Source of the DNA: Hyphococcus sp. | GTDB lineage: Bacteria; Pseudomonadota; Alphaproteobacteria; Caulobacterales; Parvularculaceae | Length of the DNA stretch: 44,262 nt | Reading direction: 5' to 3' | Assembly: GCA_021776415.1 (NCBI GenBank) | Contig: JAJFFY010000039.1 | Coordinates: 1 to 44,262, forward strand | Part shown: piece after piece, positions 1 through 9,094 of the stretch | Numbering within the stretch: the first letter of the stretch is position 1 | Layout of the letters: each line of letters begins with the position of its first letter | Translations under genes and position numbers: made by a program | The notes under the pieces: generated by a model | Told to the model about the DNA's origin: nothing | Database searches by the model: none | Seen by the model: the letters and a program-made list of their open reading frames with translations, nothing else

Positions 1-43
1 ATCACCCCACGATTACTGAACCTACTCCCAGGAGAGAAATAAC

Positions 44-2170
44 ATGAGCATGTCGCTTTGGTTGGTCATTTTGGCCGGCTTGGCAGCCATCGGATATGGC
101 GCCTTCACCATCAATTCCGTCCTGTCGATGCCCGCGGGCAACGACCGGATGAAAGAAATCGCCGCCGCCATTCAAGAGGGCGCAACGGCATATCTCAATC
201 GTCAGTATACAACCATCGCCATTGTCGGCGGCGTGGTGTTTTTAGTCTTGCTGGTCGCCTTCGGCCTCGACTGGATCCCGGCCATCGGTTTTGCCATCGG
301 CGCCGTTCTTTCCGGCGCGGCGGGCTTTATCGGCATGCAAGTGTCGGTTCGCGCCAATGTTCGCACCACGCAGGCGGCAAGCGAAAGCCTTGGCAAAGGT
401 CTTTCCGTCGCGTTCCGCTCTGGCGCCGTTACCGGCATGCTGGTCGCCGGTTTCGCGTTGATCGGCATCGCCGGTTATTATGGGCTGTTAACGGCGGGCC
501 TCGGCCATGCGCCGGAAAGCCGCGACGTTGTCACTGGCCTGATCGCGCTGTCGCTTGGCGCCTCCCTGATTTCCGTATTCGCCCGCCTCGGCGGCGGCAT
601 CTTCACCAAAGGCGCAGATGTTGGCGGCGATCTTGTCGGCAAGGTTGAGGCCGGCATCCCGGAAGACGATCCGCGCAACCCGGCGACCATCGCCGACAAT
701 GTCGGCGACAATGTTGGCGATTGCGCCGGCATGGCGGCCGACCTGTTTGAAACTTATGTGGTCACGCTTGCCGCGACCATGGTGCTCGGCTCGATCCTGT
801 TCACTACGAACGCCGCGAACTTCATGTTCTACCCGCTGGCTATCGGTGCTGTGTGCATTGTCACCTCGATTATCGGCACCTACGCCGTCAGCCTCGGCAA
901 AGGTTCGACCAACATTATGGGCGCGCTTTATAAAGGCCTTGTCGTCACCGGCGTTTTGTCGCTGGTTGCGATCGCGATCGTCACCTATCAGATCTTTGGC
1001 TTTGGCGAGACCATTGGCGAAACTGCGGGCGGCGCATCGTTTACCGGCCTCAGCCTGTTCATCTGCGGCGCGATTGGACTGGTCATCACCGGGCTGATCG
1101 TCTGGATCACCGAATATTACACCGGCACGGAGTTCCGTCCGGTCCAGTCAGTGGCGAAAGCTTCTGAGTCGGGCCACGGCACCAATGTCATTCAGGGCCT
1201 TGCGGTTTCTATGGAGTCGACCGCCCTGCCGGCCCTGGTGATTGTGGTTGGCATCGTCATCACCTCAAATCTCGCCGGGCTTTACGGGATTGCAACTGCA
1301 GTGACGACCATGCTGGCGCTTGCCGGAATGATTGTTGCGCTCGACGCCTTTGGCCCGGTCACCGACAATGCCGGCGGCATTGCCGAAATGGCGAAGCTTG
1401 ATGAATCGGTTCGCAAAACCACAGACGCGCTTGATGCGGTGGGCAACACTACAAAAGCCGTCACCAAGGGTTACGCAATCGGCTCAGCCGGGCTTGGCGC
1501 CTTAGTGCTGTTCGCTGCGTACACAGAAGATATAAAACATTTTGTTGCACACCCGGCGGAGTTTCCGTTCTTTGCCGATGTGGCGGTCGATTTCTCGCTG
1601 TCCAATCCTTACGTCGTTGTTGGCCTGTTCATTGGCGGGCTTTTGCCATACCTGTTCGGTTCCATGGCGATGCAGGCGGTGGGCCGCGCAGCGGGCGCCG
1701 TTGTTGAAGAAGTGCGCAAGCAGTTCCGCGAAGATCCGGGCATCATGGCCGGCACGTCCAAGCCCAATTATGGCCGCACCGTCGATATGCTGACGCGTGC
1801 TGCGATCAAGGAAATGATCGTGCCGTCGATGTTGCCGATCCTCTCGCCGCTGGTGCTTTATTTTGTAATCAATCTGGTTGCAGATAAATCGGCTGCACTT
1901 TCGGCTGTCGGCGCGATGTTGATGGGCGTGATTGTCACCGGTCTGTTCCTGGCGCTTTCCATGACCGCCGGCGGCGGCGCATGGGACAACGCCAAAAAAT
2001 ATATCGAGGATGGCAATTATGGCGGCAAGGGCTCTGAAGCCCATAAAGCCGCCATCACCGGCGACACGGTTGGCGATCCTTACAAGGATACCGCCGGTCC
2101 CGCGGTTAACCCGATGATCAAGATCACCAATATTGTGGCCTTGCTGTTGCTGGCGTTCCTCGCCGGGTAG
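44..2170 (+). CDS. hppA: K+-independent H+-translocating membrane pyrophosphatase
   Basis: Integral membrane proton pump that couples hydrolysis of pyrophosphate to H+ export across the inner membrane. The 708-residue length and many hydrophobic helices fit the family. The pyrophosphate/Mg-binding segment is intact: [13 protein letters not shown] starts at about residue 192 (Lys about 200), followed by the Asp-rich [11 protein letters not shown] stretch. In GNTTKA the residue at about 471 is Lys; in the family Lys here marks the K+-independent class, whereas Ala marks the K+-dependent class. The start is supported by an AGGAGA Shine-Dalgarno at 31-36. A strong hairpin terminator follows, so the gene is probably monocistronic. 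Confidence 0.97.
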   Translation: MSMSLWLVILAGLAAIGYGAFTINSVLSMPAGNDRMKEIAAAIQEGATAYLNRQYTTIAIVGGVVFLVLLVAFGLDWIPAIGFAIGAVLSGAAGFIGMQVSVRANVRTTQAASESLGKGLSVAFRSGAVTGMLVAGFALIGIAGYYGLLTAGLGHAPESRDVVTGLIALSLGASLISVFARLGGGIFTKGADVGGDLVGKVEAGIPEDDPRNPATIADNVGDNVGDCAGMAADLFETYVVTLAATMVLGSILFTTNAANFMFYPLAIGAVCIVTSIIGTYAVSLGKGSTNIMGALYKGLVVTGVLSLVAIAIVTYQIFGFGETIGETAGGASFTGLSLFICGAIGLVITGLIVWITEYYTGTEFRPVQSVAKASESGHGTNVIQGLAVSMESTALPALVIVVGIVITSNLAGLYGIATAVTTMLALAGMIVALDAFGPVTDNAGGIAEMAKLDESVRKTTDALDAVGNTTKAVTKGYAIGSAGLGALVLFAAYTEDIKHFVAHPAEFPFFADVAVDFSLSNPYVVVGLFIGGLLPYLFGSMAMQAVGRAAGAVVEEVRKQFREDPGIMAGTSKPNYGRTVDMLTRAAIKEMIVPSMLPILSPLVLYFVINLVADKSAALSAVGAMLMGVIVTGLFLALSMTAGGGAWDNAKKYIEDGNYGGKGSEAHKAAITGDTVGDPYKDTAGPAVNPMIKITNIVALLLLAFLAG

Positions 2171-2192
2171 CAGCACTGCGCTGATCAAAAAA

Positions 2193-2229
2193 AATAAAAA
2201 GGGCCGCGCCATTTGCGGCCCTTTTTTAT
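2193..2229 (+). terminator. Rho-independent terminator after hppA
   Basis: Perfect 7-bp stem GGGCCGC/GCGGCCC (2201-2207 and 2215-2221) with a 7-nt loop, followed by six T. An A-rich run precedes it, so it could also act in the opposite direction. It lies about 30 nt after the hppA stop. Confidence 0.9.
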
Positions 2230-2303
2230 TGGCTCTGCGCCGGTTAAATAATCGCTACGCGCTGCATGGCGATCCGCGTCGGCACAAATTTAAGGACTAG
2301 CCA

Positions 2304-2978
2304 ATGATGGCGGATAATTTTGCGGCGGTGATTTTTGATTGCGACGGGGTGCTGGTCGATAGTGAAGTCTTGGGCCTTGATCAGTCTACAGCCTATCTGC
2401 GCGAGCATGGATTTAGCTGGTCGCCGGCTGATCTTGTGCGGTTATTTACCGGGCTCCGCGATGACGTGTTCTCTGAACGCCTCACGCAAGAATACCGCGC
2501 CGTCAATGGGCGTGCGCCTGATGCCGACTTTTTTGACGGGTTGCTGGCGGTTCGGCGTTCGCGCCGCGACGAGTTGCAGCCGGTCCCTGGCGCTGAAGCG
2601 GCGCTTGCTGCATTGTCGAGGCCGATGGCAGTTGCGTCCTCCTCGCGCACGCAATTTCTGGTCAGTAAATTAAAGCGTACCGGGCTGTACCGGTTTTTCG
2701 ACCCCCACATCTATTCCGCCGATCGCGTCGCCAACGGCAAACCGGCGCCGGATATTTTCCTTTATACCGCGGAGAAAATCACTGCTGATCCAGCGCGCTG
2801 TCTGGTGATTGAGGACAGTGCAAACGGCGTTCTGGCGGGCCGGGCTGCGGGAATGACGGTTTGGGGGTTTGTCGGCGGCGGCCATTGTTTTGACGGCCAC
2901 GGGGCGACGCTGGAGCGCGCTGGCGCCGCGCGCATCGTCGATAATTTCGCCGACCTTGCTTCATTGCTTGACGCTTGA
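2304..2978 (+). CDS. HAD-superfamily phosphatase (HAD-IA, beta-phosphoglucomutase/GPH-like)
   Basis: Predicted cytoplasmic phosphatase of 224 residues acting on a small phosphorylated metabolite; the substrate cannot be told from sequence. The nucleophile motif is DCDGVLVDSE (Asp12 and Asp14 after the tandem Met start), the cap domain follows, then NGKPAPD supplies the motif III Lys and VIEDSANG the Mg-binding acidic pair. Two adjacent ATG codons (2304 and 2307) are possible starts; an AAGGA at 2292 serves either. The next gene starts 24 nt after the stop, so the two may be cotranscribed. Subfamily members include phosphoglycolate phosphatase-like and sugar-phosphate phosphatases. Confidence 0.88.
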   Translation: MMADNFAAVIFDCDGVLVDSEVLGLDQSTAYLREHGFSWSPADLVRLFTGLRDDVFSERLTQEYRAVNGRAPDADFFDGLLAVRRSRRDELQPVPGAEAALAALSRPMAVASSSRTQFLVSKLKRTGLYRFFDPHIYSADRVANGKPAPDIFLYTAEKITADPARCLVIEDSANGVLAGRAAGMTVWGFVGGGHCFDGHGATLERAGAARIVDNFADLASLLDA

Positions 2979-3002
2979 GCCGATGAGCGCGAGGCTCCAC
3001 AC

Positions 3003-4049
3003 ATGAATTTTGGTTCCGACAATTGGGCCGGCGCTGCGCCGGAGATTATCGACGCTATCGCACGCGCTAATGAAGGCCCGGCGCCGGCCTATGGCAGTGA
3101 TGAATTGACGGCGCGTGTCGAGGCGCGGATTTCGGAGATCTTCGAGACCGATTGTGCGGTTTATTTCGTCGCCACCGGTGGCGCCGCAAATGGCCTGGCG
3201 CTGTCGGTGATGACGCCGCCTTACGGCATGATCTTATGCCACGAACAAAGCCATGTGCAGATGGATGAATGCGCCGGCCCGGAATTTTTCACCGGTGGGG
3301 CGAAACTCCTCCCGGTTGCCGGGGGCGCCGGAAAGCTAACCCCGCAGGGTGTCGCTGACGCCCTTGCCGGTTTCCCCCATCGCCCGCCCCATGGCGCGCC
3401 GGGGAGCGTTTTGTCGCTGACGCAAGCAACCGAATGCGGCACGATTTATTCTGCTGACGAAGTAAAGGCGCTTTGCGATTTTGCCCATGGCGCGGATTTA
3501 AAGATTCATATGGACGGCGCACGGTTTGCGAACGCCGTCGCGGCGTCGGGGGCCTCCCCGGCGGCGTTAAGCTGGCGGGCGGGTGTTGATGTTTTGTGTT
3601 TTGGCGGTACAAAAAACGGCTGCCTTGCCGCCGAGGCGGTGATTTTCTTCGACAGACAAATGGCCCAGGACTTTGAGTTCCGCCGCAAGCGCGCCGGGCA
3701 CCTATGGTCAAAGATGCGCTTTATCGCCGCCCAGTTTGACGCCTATTTCGCCGATGATCTGTGGCTGAAGCTGGCGGGCGGCGCCAACGCTATGGCGACG
3801 AAATTATCGAGCGGGCTGGCGGCGACGGGCGGCGTCGAGGTTTCATATCCGAGCGAAATCAACCAGGTTTTTGCGTGCTTCCCGGAAGGTGTTGCGGAGA
3901 AGTTGAAAGAGGGCGGCGCGGCTTTTTACCCATGGATCACGCCCGGTGATCCGGCAAATGGCAAAATGCACCGGCTGGTGACATCGTTCAAAACCACGCC
4001 GTCCGAAGTTGACGCTTTTATAAAGGCAGTGGCTGACGCGGCGTCTTAG
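3003..4049 (+). CDS. Low-specificity threonine aldolase-like PLP enzyme
   Basis: 348-residue fold-type I PLP enzyme of the beta-eliminating lyase/threonine aldolase family, expected to cleave L-threonine or L-allo-threonine to glycine and acetaldehyde. The opening MNFGSDNWAG resembles the family N-terminus. The PLP pocket is visible as HMDGARFANA (Asp171, which pairs with the pyridine nitrogen) and FGGTKNG with the Schiff-base Lys at 204. It starts 24 nt after the HAD phosphatase gene, suggesting a two-gene unit. The sequence is the shorter proteobacterial type; related beta-hydroxy amino acids could be the true substrate. Confidence 0.88.
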   Translation: MNFGSDNWAGAAPEIIDAIARANEGPAPAYGSDELTARVEARISEIFETDCAVYFVATGGAANGLALSVMTPPYGMILCHEQSHVQMDECAGPEFFTGGAKLLPVAGGAGKLTPQGVADALAGFPHRPPHGAPGSVLSLTQATECGTIYSADEVKALCDFAHGADLKIHMDGARFANAVAASGASPAALSWRAGVDVLCFGGTKNGCLAAEAVIFFDRQMAQDFEFRRKRAGHLWSKMRFIAAQFDAYFADDLWLKLAGGANAMATKLSSGLAATGGVEVSYPSEINQVFACFPEGVAEKLKEGGAAFYPWITPGDPANGKMHRLVTSFKTTPSEVDAFIKAVADAAS

Positions 4050-4076
4050 TCATCACGTATATTTAGCGTGATGGCT
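4048..4076. terminator. Hairpin between convergent genes
   Basis: CATCACG (4051-4057) and CGTGATG (4067-4073) form a perfect 7-bp stem, extendable through a G.T wobble to about 10 bp, over a 9-nt AT-rich loop. It lies exactly where the threonine aldolase (+) and VTT-domain (-) genes converge; the stop codon of the minus-strand gene is in the loop. There is no clear T tract, so terminator function is plausible rather than certain. Confidence 0.45.
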
Positions 4077-4662
4077 CTTCGCGCCACCATGGCCGCGTAT
4101 AATAGGCAAACAGGGCGAAAAACCCGAACACCGCAAGAAGTGTGACCCAACCGATCCAGGCTTGCTCCATCATCAATGCGCCAACGCTGACAAAGGCGAA
4201 AATCGGCAGCGCCATGCCGACCGCCGAGGTCCAAAGATAGGTGCGAATCGTCACCGGGCTGAGGCCGGATCCATAATTAACGACCGTATAAGGAATAAAC
4301 GGGATCATCCGCGCAAGCAGAAGGAAGACCGCGCCGCGCTGGCTCACCTGTTTTTCAAAACGCGCCAGCGCTTTTTGCGGCAACAGGCGATTGACGATCG
4401 GCCGGCCCAATAATCTTGCGAGACAAAATGCAAGTATGGCCGCAACCATTGCGCCAATCCAGCTCAACACAAAACCTTCCAGCCGACCAAAGGCGGCGCC
4501 ATTGGCAATTGCGATCGTTTCTGCGGGGAGCGGCAGAAAAGACACCACAACCATCGCCCCGATCGCGCCCAGCGGCGCCCACGGTCCCATACCGTCGATC
4601 ATCGCCCGGTATTTTTCCGGGTCCATGAAGATCGACCAGAATTCAGCGTCGAATAATTCCAT
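4063..4662 (-). CDS. TVP38/TMEM64-type VTT-domain (DedA-like) membrane protein
   Basis: 199-residue polytopic inner-membrane protein. The VTT (formerly SNARE-associated) core is recognisable: a hydrophobic helix, then PLPAETIAIANGAAFG (residues about 45-60), an amphipathic re-entrant segment, and FLLLARMIPFIPYTVVNYGSG containing the conserved Arg and Pro residues near residues 118-136, followed by two C-terminal helices. Members of this superfamily are implicated in lipid scrambling or flipping and envelope homeostasis; the substrate here is unknown. It lies 121 nt downstream of hemH on the same strand. Confidence 0.85.
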   Translation of the reverse strand: MELFDAEFWSIFMDPEKYRAMIDGMGPWAPLGAIGAMVVVSFLPLPAETIAIANGAAFGRLEGFVLSWIGAMVAAILAFCLARLLGRPIVNRLLPQKALARFEKQVSQRGAVFLLLARMIPFIPYTVVNYGSGLSPVTIRTYLWTSAVGMALPIFAFVSVGALMMEQAWIGWVTLLAVFGFFALFAYYTRPWWREEPSR

Positions 4663-4783
4663 TATGATGCAAGCCTATCCGAAAAAGGGCGCCGCAACCT
4701 TAACCCGTGACAAGGTTGCCGCAAGAGACCTCGCGATAAGGTGTTTACTTCGCATGACAGACCGAGCCGGCGAGCGCGAAATT

Positions 4784-5776
4784 CTAAATCCACTCAGCCG
4801 CCTCGCGGCGGACTATGATTTTGAGAAGCTGGGCCATCTCCGGCGCATCATTGAGGCAGGCAATAGTTTTGAACTGTGCGCCGCCCGCCGTCAGAAAAGT
4901 CTGGCGCAAGCCGATATCGATTTCTGAAAGAGTTTCGATGCAATCAGCGACAAAGCCCGGGGTTATGACGGCGATGTTTTTAACCCCCTCGCCGGCGAGC
5001 TTAAGGGCCGTCTCCTCGGTCGCGGGCGTCAGCCATTTTGCGCGCCCAAATTTTGACTGGAAGGCCATCGGCGCATAATCTTCCGTCCACCCCATCTCAG
5101 CGCGCAATCGCTGAGCCGTCTCACAGCAATGCGCGTAATAGGGATCGCCAGCATCGACATAACGCTGCGGCAAGCCGTGAAATGAAATAATCACCCGCTC
5201 CGGCGCCGCGTCGCCAAGCTGCTCACGCGCAACACTGGCAAGCGCTTTGATATAAGCGGGCTCGCCCGGAAAAGCCGCGACGGTTCTGATTTCCGGTCGC
5301 CAGGCCAGGTCGTTGACCGCCTTCATAACGGCATCATCGACGCTTGCCGTCGTGGTTGCGGAATATTGCGGATATAGCGGGACGATCAAAAGCCGGGCGC
5401 AACCCTGATCGCGCAAAGCGCGGAGGCGGCCGGCGACCGACGGCTGGCCATAGCGCATCGCCCAGTCGATCACGGCATCATCGCCGAAGATCTTTGCGAC
5501 AGCTTGCGCCTGGGTGCGCGTATTATAGCGCAAAGGGCTTTCATTGCTCTCTATACGCCATATTTTGCTATACTCTCTCGCCGTCGCTGCGGGACGTATG
5601 TTGAGGATAAGCCCATGAAGAATGGGCAGCCATAAGATACGCGGTAGATCGACAATTCGGGGGTCGCTCAGAAACTCGCCGAGATAGCGCCGCACGGCGT
5701 CCGGCGTCGGCGCATCCGGCGTGCCGAGATTGACCAGCAAGACGCCGGTCCGGCCTTGCTGTTGGTTGGACGACAT
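4784..5776 (-). CDS. hemH: Ferrochelatase
   Basis: Inserts Fe2+ into protoporphyrin IX in the last step of protoporphyrin-dependent haem synthesis. The 330-residue length is normal for a bacterial ferrochelatase. Family landmarks are present: GVLLVNLGTP near the N-terminus, LRYGQP-like MRYGQPSV, VPLYPQYSATTTAS, the catalytic His200 in SFHGLPQRY, FQSKFGRAKWLTP, and Glu281 in PGFVADCIETLSEI. It probably acts at the cytoplasmic face of the membrane. No other haem genes are adjacent; a small membrane-protein gene lies upstream on the same strand. Confidence 0.96.
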   Translation of the reverse strand: MSSNQQQGRTGVLLVNLGTPDAPTPDAVRRYLGEFLSDPRIVDLPRILWLPILHGLILNIRPAATAREYSKIWRIESNESPLRYNTRTQAQAVAKIFGDDAVIDWAMRYGQPSVAGRLRALRDQGCARLLIVPLYPQYSATTTASVDDAVMKAVNDLAWRPEIRTVAAFPGEPAYIKALASVAREQLGDAAPERVIISFHGLPQRYVDAGDPYYAHCCETAQRLRAEMGWTEDYAPMAFQSKFGRAKWLTPATEETALKLAGEGVKNIAVITPGFVADCIETLSEIDIGLRQTFLTAGGAQFKTIACLNDAPEMAQLLKIIVRREAAEWI

Positions 5777-5901
5777 ATGCCTGTCTTGCTGAGCGATCTC
5801 GGACCTCTATTCACGCGGTATCAGTCACGGCATTTCAATGAACGCGGCGGTAGTGTTTTTGCGCTGATGCGCGGGAAAAATGAAGGGCTGATCGCAGACG
5901 C

Positions 5902-6267
5902 TTATGACGCAGTCGGTCCATTGCGAGGTGAATAGCGCGCCGCCTTGTCTTTTGCCCGGTAACGGGCGTCGTCCTGAAAACGGAATTTGCGGCGCATATG
6001 ATCGGCCTCACCAAGGGCGCGGTAAGCCGGCGCCGGCGCTTCCAACCTTTCCCCATCTAGCGCATCGCGTCGCTCATGGGTGCGCACCGCCAGACGGCTT
6101 TTGATGCGATAGGACGCGCGGGCGGCGTCCGGTTTGGCGGCCTCGAGCTCTTGCGACAGAGCCAGTAAGCCGCGCTCACCGTCGCTGCCAGCCGCTGTAT
6201 TTTTGAGATACCAGACCAGAACAACCGCGAAGGTTGCTAAAATTGCGACGAATTCAAGCGCTTCCAA
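5902..6267 (-). CDS. Small membrane-anchored hypothetical protein
   Basis: 121-residue product not assigned to a named family. It has one N-terminal transmembrane segment (about residues 5-22, FVAILATFAVVLVWYL) and a charged, Arg/Ala/Asp-rich cytoplasmic part with predicted helices. The apparent start is TTG at 6267, preceded on the minus strand by CAGGGA about 8 nt upstream, which supports translation. It lies 125 nt upstream of hemH in the same direction. Overlapping frames on both strands are also open here, so coding status is moderate. Confidence 0.5.
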   Translation of the reverse strand: MEALEFVAILATFAVVLVWYLKNTAAGSDGERGLLALSQELEAAKPDAARASYRIKSRLAVRTHERRDALDGERLEAPAPAYRALGEADHMRRKFRFQDDARYRAKDKAARYSPRNGPTAS

Positions 6268-6354
6268 TGTTAACGTCCCTGCATGGGGGCCGCTCCCCCG
6301 GTTTGCAGGGAATGCTGCAATTGTCGTGCAACTTTGTCCTGCTTTAGAACATTA

Positions 6355-6373
6355 ACCCGCCCCTGAGGCGGGT
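6355..6373. other. Short GC-rich hairpin
   Basis: Perfect 7-bp inverted repeat ACCCGCC/GGCGGGT with a 5-nt loop, in the 255-bp gap between the divergent small membrane protein and the dehydrogenase. No T tract follows, so it could be a weak terminator, a leader hairpin or chance. Confidence 0.35.
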
Positions 6374-6522
6374 ATCCATTGCCGCTTGCCGCTGGGCGGT
6401 GCTGGCCATTGAGGATGGTCGAGGCGGTTATAATACGTATGCGGCGCACATTTGAAATGCGCTTTTATGGTTCAAACCCTTCACTGTGGCGAGAACTTGA
6501 CGGCCGTAACCAAAAATGCTGG

Positions 6523-7341
6523 ATGCCGGATATGACCTATACTGGAAAATGGGCGCTGATAACCGGCGCATCGGCGGGGATCGGCGCGGTCTTCGCTAGG
6601 GCTTTGGCGGCTCGCGGCGCCAATCTCGTTCTTGTCGCTCGGCGCGAAGACCGGCTTAAGGCTCTCGCTGAAGAGCTGAAGGCGGCGCACGCAATTGATG
6701 TGCGGATCATCGCCGCCGACCTTGCTGTCGATGATGCGCCGGACACGATCTTCGCACGGTTGAAAGCCGACAGCATTGATGTCGATATTCTGGTCAACAA
6801 TGCCGGTTTTGGCATGCCCGGCGTCTACACCGAGAACGATTGGCAGGCGCACCGCGATTATCTTGAGTTGATGGTCACGGGCTATGCGCATCTGACGCAT
6901 CTGTTTCTGCCGGGGATGCTGGCGCGGGGCTATGGCCGCATCATTCATGTCTCGTCGGTCGCCGGACTGGTTCCGGGCTCCTCCGGTCATACGCTTTATG
7001 GCGCTTCAAAAGCATTTCTTGTCAGCTTCGCGCAATCATTGGCGGCGGAAGGCGACGGCAAGGGCGTCAATGTCACCGCGCTGTGCCCCGGTTTTACCTA
7101 TTCGGAATTTCATGACGTCAACGACACGCGCTCGATAGTCTCTGCATTGCCGAAATACATGTTCATGGCGCCCGAGCCCGTGGTCGAAGGCGCGCTCGAC
7201 GCGGTTGAGCGCGGCCATGTGGTTTATGTGCCGGGTGCGTGGAATAAATTCGTCGTCTGGCTGATGAAAGCCCTGCCGCGCCCATGGGGTGCGGCGATGG
7301 TGAAAGGTCAGTCGCAGAATTTCAGGCGGCAAAAAGCTTAG
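6523..7341 (+). CDS. Short-chain dehydrogenase/reductase
   Basis: NAD(P)-dependent oxidoreductase with a Rossmann fold, about 272 residues from the chosen ATG. Visible motifs are TGASAGIG (cofactor glycines, about residues 14-21), VARRED after strand two (Arg-Arg favours NADP(H)), VNNAGFG, VSSVAG with the catalytic Ser, and YGASKAF with the catalytic Tyr and Lys. The frame is open upstream to 6379, but homology begins at TYTGKWALITG, so 6523 or 6532 is preferred; neither has a strong Shine-Dalgarno. The arrangement resembles the DltE/YqjQ-like classical SDRs; the substrate is not predictable. Confidence 0.88.
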   Translation: MPDMTYTGKWALITGASAGIGAVFARALAARGANLVLVARREDRLKALAEELKAAHAIDVRIIAADLAVDDAPDTIFARLKADSIDVDILVNNAGFGMPGVYTENDWQAHRDYLELMVTGYAHLTHLFLPGMLARGYGRIIHVSSVAGLVPGSSGHTLYGASKAFLVSFAQSLAAEGDGKGVNVTALCPGFTYSEFHDVNDTRSIVSALPKYMFMAPEPVVEGALDAVERGHVVYVPGAWNKFVVWLMKALPRPWGAAMVKGQSQNFRRQKA

Positions 7342-7377
7342 AGTCGTTCAGCAGACCTTCTAGCCACATCAATGGCC

Positions 7378-8985
7378 TTAATTGCCGCCTAAGTTCATAT
7401 TTGGCCGGTCCGCAGATACGATTTGTGTACGAATTGTTTGCTCATACGCATCCGCCGTTTCCGTGTCGCCGGCCCCTGCCGCCGCATGTGCCGCGCCTAT
7501 GAGGGCGTTTAGCCGGTTGGGAGAGTTTTTCAGAACAATTCGGTAATGCTCCAGCGCTTTTTTATGCTCACCAGCCTCCAGCAACATATCTGCATATAAC
7601 TCGCGCGCGGGTAGAGCCTCGCCCGGCGTGACCGGGTGTTTATCGACCCCGTCTTCCCGCTCTGCGGTGGCCCGCGCCAGCTTCAGGGCCTTTTTGGTTT
7701 TCCCCTCTGACAGCAAAACCCACGACCTGACGGCGTCGATCTGAACTTGTACCTGGTCGAGTAAATAAGGGATGGTTGTATCGGGTAGGGAATCCCGGAT
7801 TTCTTTGAGCGCGGCAATTTCCTGTCTCGCTTGATCTATCTTGCCGCTGCGTGCGGCGCCAAGGCCGCGCGCAAAATAGTGAACAGACGGCGCCCACTTA
7901 AACTCGTGCCACGGAAATTCGGAATGACCCAATGTTAGCTCGCTGGCCTCACCCCATTGCCGCCGTTCAAGCGCAAAGCGGGCAGGCAGGGCGGCAAAGG
8001 TGAAGGCGACGGCAAACATTTCATGATGGGCCTTTTCAATATTGTTTGACCGGTCAAGAAGTGCGCGCGCCTCGTCATCGCGCGCGGTTTGCAACATGGC
8101 ATACATCAGATAGTCCATGGCGTGGATGCCTTGATCGTAATAGCCCGGCAGGCCCGCATCTTCAGTATAGTCCGCCGCCGATTTTGTGGAATCATGGTTC
8201 GACGACAAGGAACGCTCCCAAAGCCCGAGCCGCGTAAAAATATGCGACGGCATATGTTGAGCATGTGCGGAATCCGGCGCGGCGGCGGCATATGTCTTTG
8301 CAGAATCAAACGCCAGATGCGCAAGGCTGGGAAAGTCATAGGCGTGGATTAAGTAATGCAACACTCCGGGATGGGTTGGATGAGAGGCCCGAACCCAATT
8401 TAAAAGCCCTGCGGCTTTATATTGGTGGCTATAGGACTTGTCATGAGCGTCCGCGGTCGAGAGAATTGAAAGCGCATAAAACAGAGTGGCTTCGGGGTCC
8501 TCAAAATTGTTCTCATAGATTTCACGCATATGTTCTTCATACGCACGTTCCCGCTCATTGTTTGTGGTTATGTCTGTGCTGGAATAAAATACTTTGAGTG
8601 CGTCAATATAAGCCGCCTCGCGCGGTGTTTTAGTGAGACTGTCTGTCTCGCCAAGCAGCCTTGCGCCCTCCCGGAGGTTTGTTTCGCTCGGCGGGGCCCA
8701 CAACGGATGCCATAAGTTCATGGCGACGCCCCAATACGCCATGGCGCAATCAGGGTCTTCAGCAAGAACTTTCTTGAAAATACGTGGCGATTCCGGATAT
8801 TCGAATGAGTGCAATAGCGCAACGGCATGAGAAAAATCCGCCTGCACTTCGGCGTTGCACGAGTTTTGAAACTGAACCGGGTTTGCCTGAGTGTTAGATG
8901 CCGCACCCGCATTTGAGAGTATACTGACAGATGCGACCATCGCAAATGTAATGGATCCGCTGCGTGCAAATTTTCTGATTTTCAT
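7378..8985 (-). CDS. Secreted tetratricopeptide-repeat protein
   Basis: 535-residue exported protein with a Sec signal peptide (basic MKIRKFARSG, a hydrophobic stretch, then SNAGAAS as likely cleavage site). The mature part is mostly helical with TPR-like units, for example FSHAVALLHSFEYPESPRIFKK..DPDCAMAYWGVA near residues 50-90 and LYADMLLEAGEHKKALEHYR near the C-terminus. A central His-rich segment, HPGVLHYLIHAYDFP and AHAQHMPSHIFTRLG, is shared with a broad uncharacterised bacterial TPR family and could bind metal (inference). Base composition looks less GC-rich than neighbouring housekeeping genes. Function is unknown; it converges with the SDR gene. Confidence 0.8.
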   Translation of the reverse strand: MKIRKFARSGSITFAMVASVSILSNAGAASNTQANPVQFQNSCNAEVQADFSHAVALLHSFEYPESPRIFKKVLAEDPDCAMAYWGVAMNLWHPLWAPPSETNLREGARLLGETDSLTKTPREAAYIDALKVFYSSTDITTNNERERAYEEHMREIYENNFEDPEATLFYALSILSTADAHDKSYSHQYKAAGLLNWVRASHPTHPGVLHYLIHAYDFPSLAHLAFDSAKTYAAAAPDSAHAQHMPSHIFTRLGLWERSLSSNHDSTKSAADYTEDAGLPGYYDQGIHAMDYLMYAMLQTARDDEARALLDRSNNIEKAHHEMFAVAFTFAALPARFALERRQWGEASELTLGHSEFPWHEFKWAPSVHYFARGLGAARSGKIDQARQEIAALKEIRDSLPDTTIPYLLDQVQVQIDAVRSWVLLSEGKTKKALKLARATAEREDGVDKHPVTPGEALPARELYADMLLEAGEHKKALEHYRIVLKNSPNRLNALIGAAHAAAGAGDTETADAYEQTIRTQIVSADRPNMNLGGN

Positions 8986-9094
8986 AATGTCCCCACGTCG
9001 CTAATTTCTCGCCTATAGTCGCTATAGCGAAAATTTGTACGCCGAGCAAAAAAATTCAGTGGGGCGTTGGGTGAGTAAGCGTAGTTCCTGAGTT

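Noticed and set aside
1502..2212. 236-codon minus-strand frame opposite hppA, starting in the terminator region
   Set aside because: Antisense to a conserved membrane-protein frame, with no domain and no ribosome-binding site seen.
4391..4927. 178-codon plus-strand frame across the VTT-domain gene and the hemH end
   Set aside because: Runs antisense to two well-supported genes and its translation is compositionally odd with no recognisable motif.
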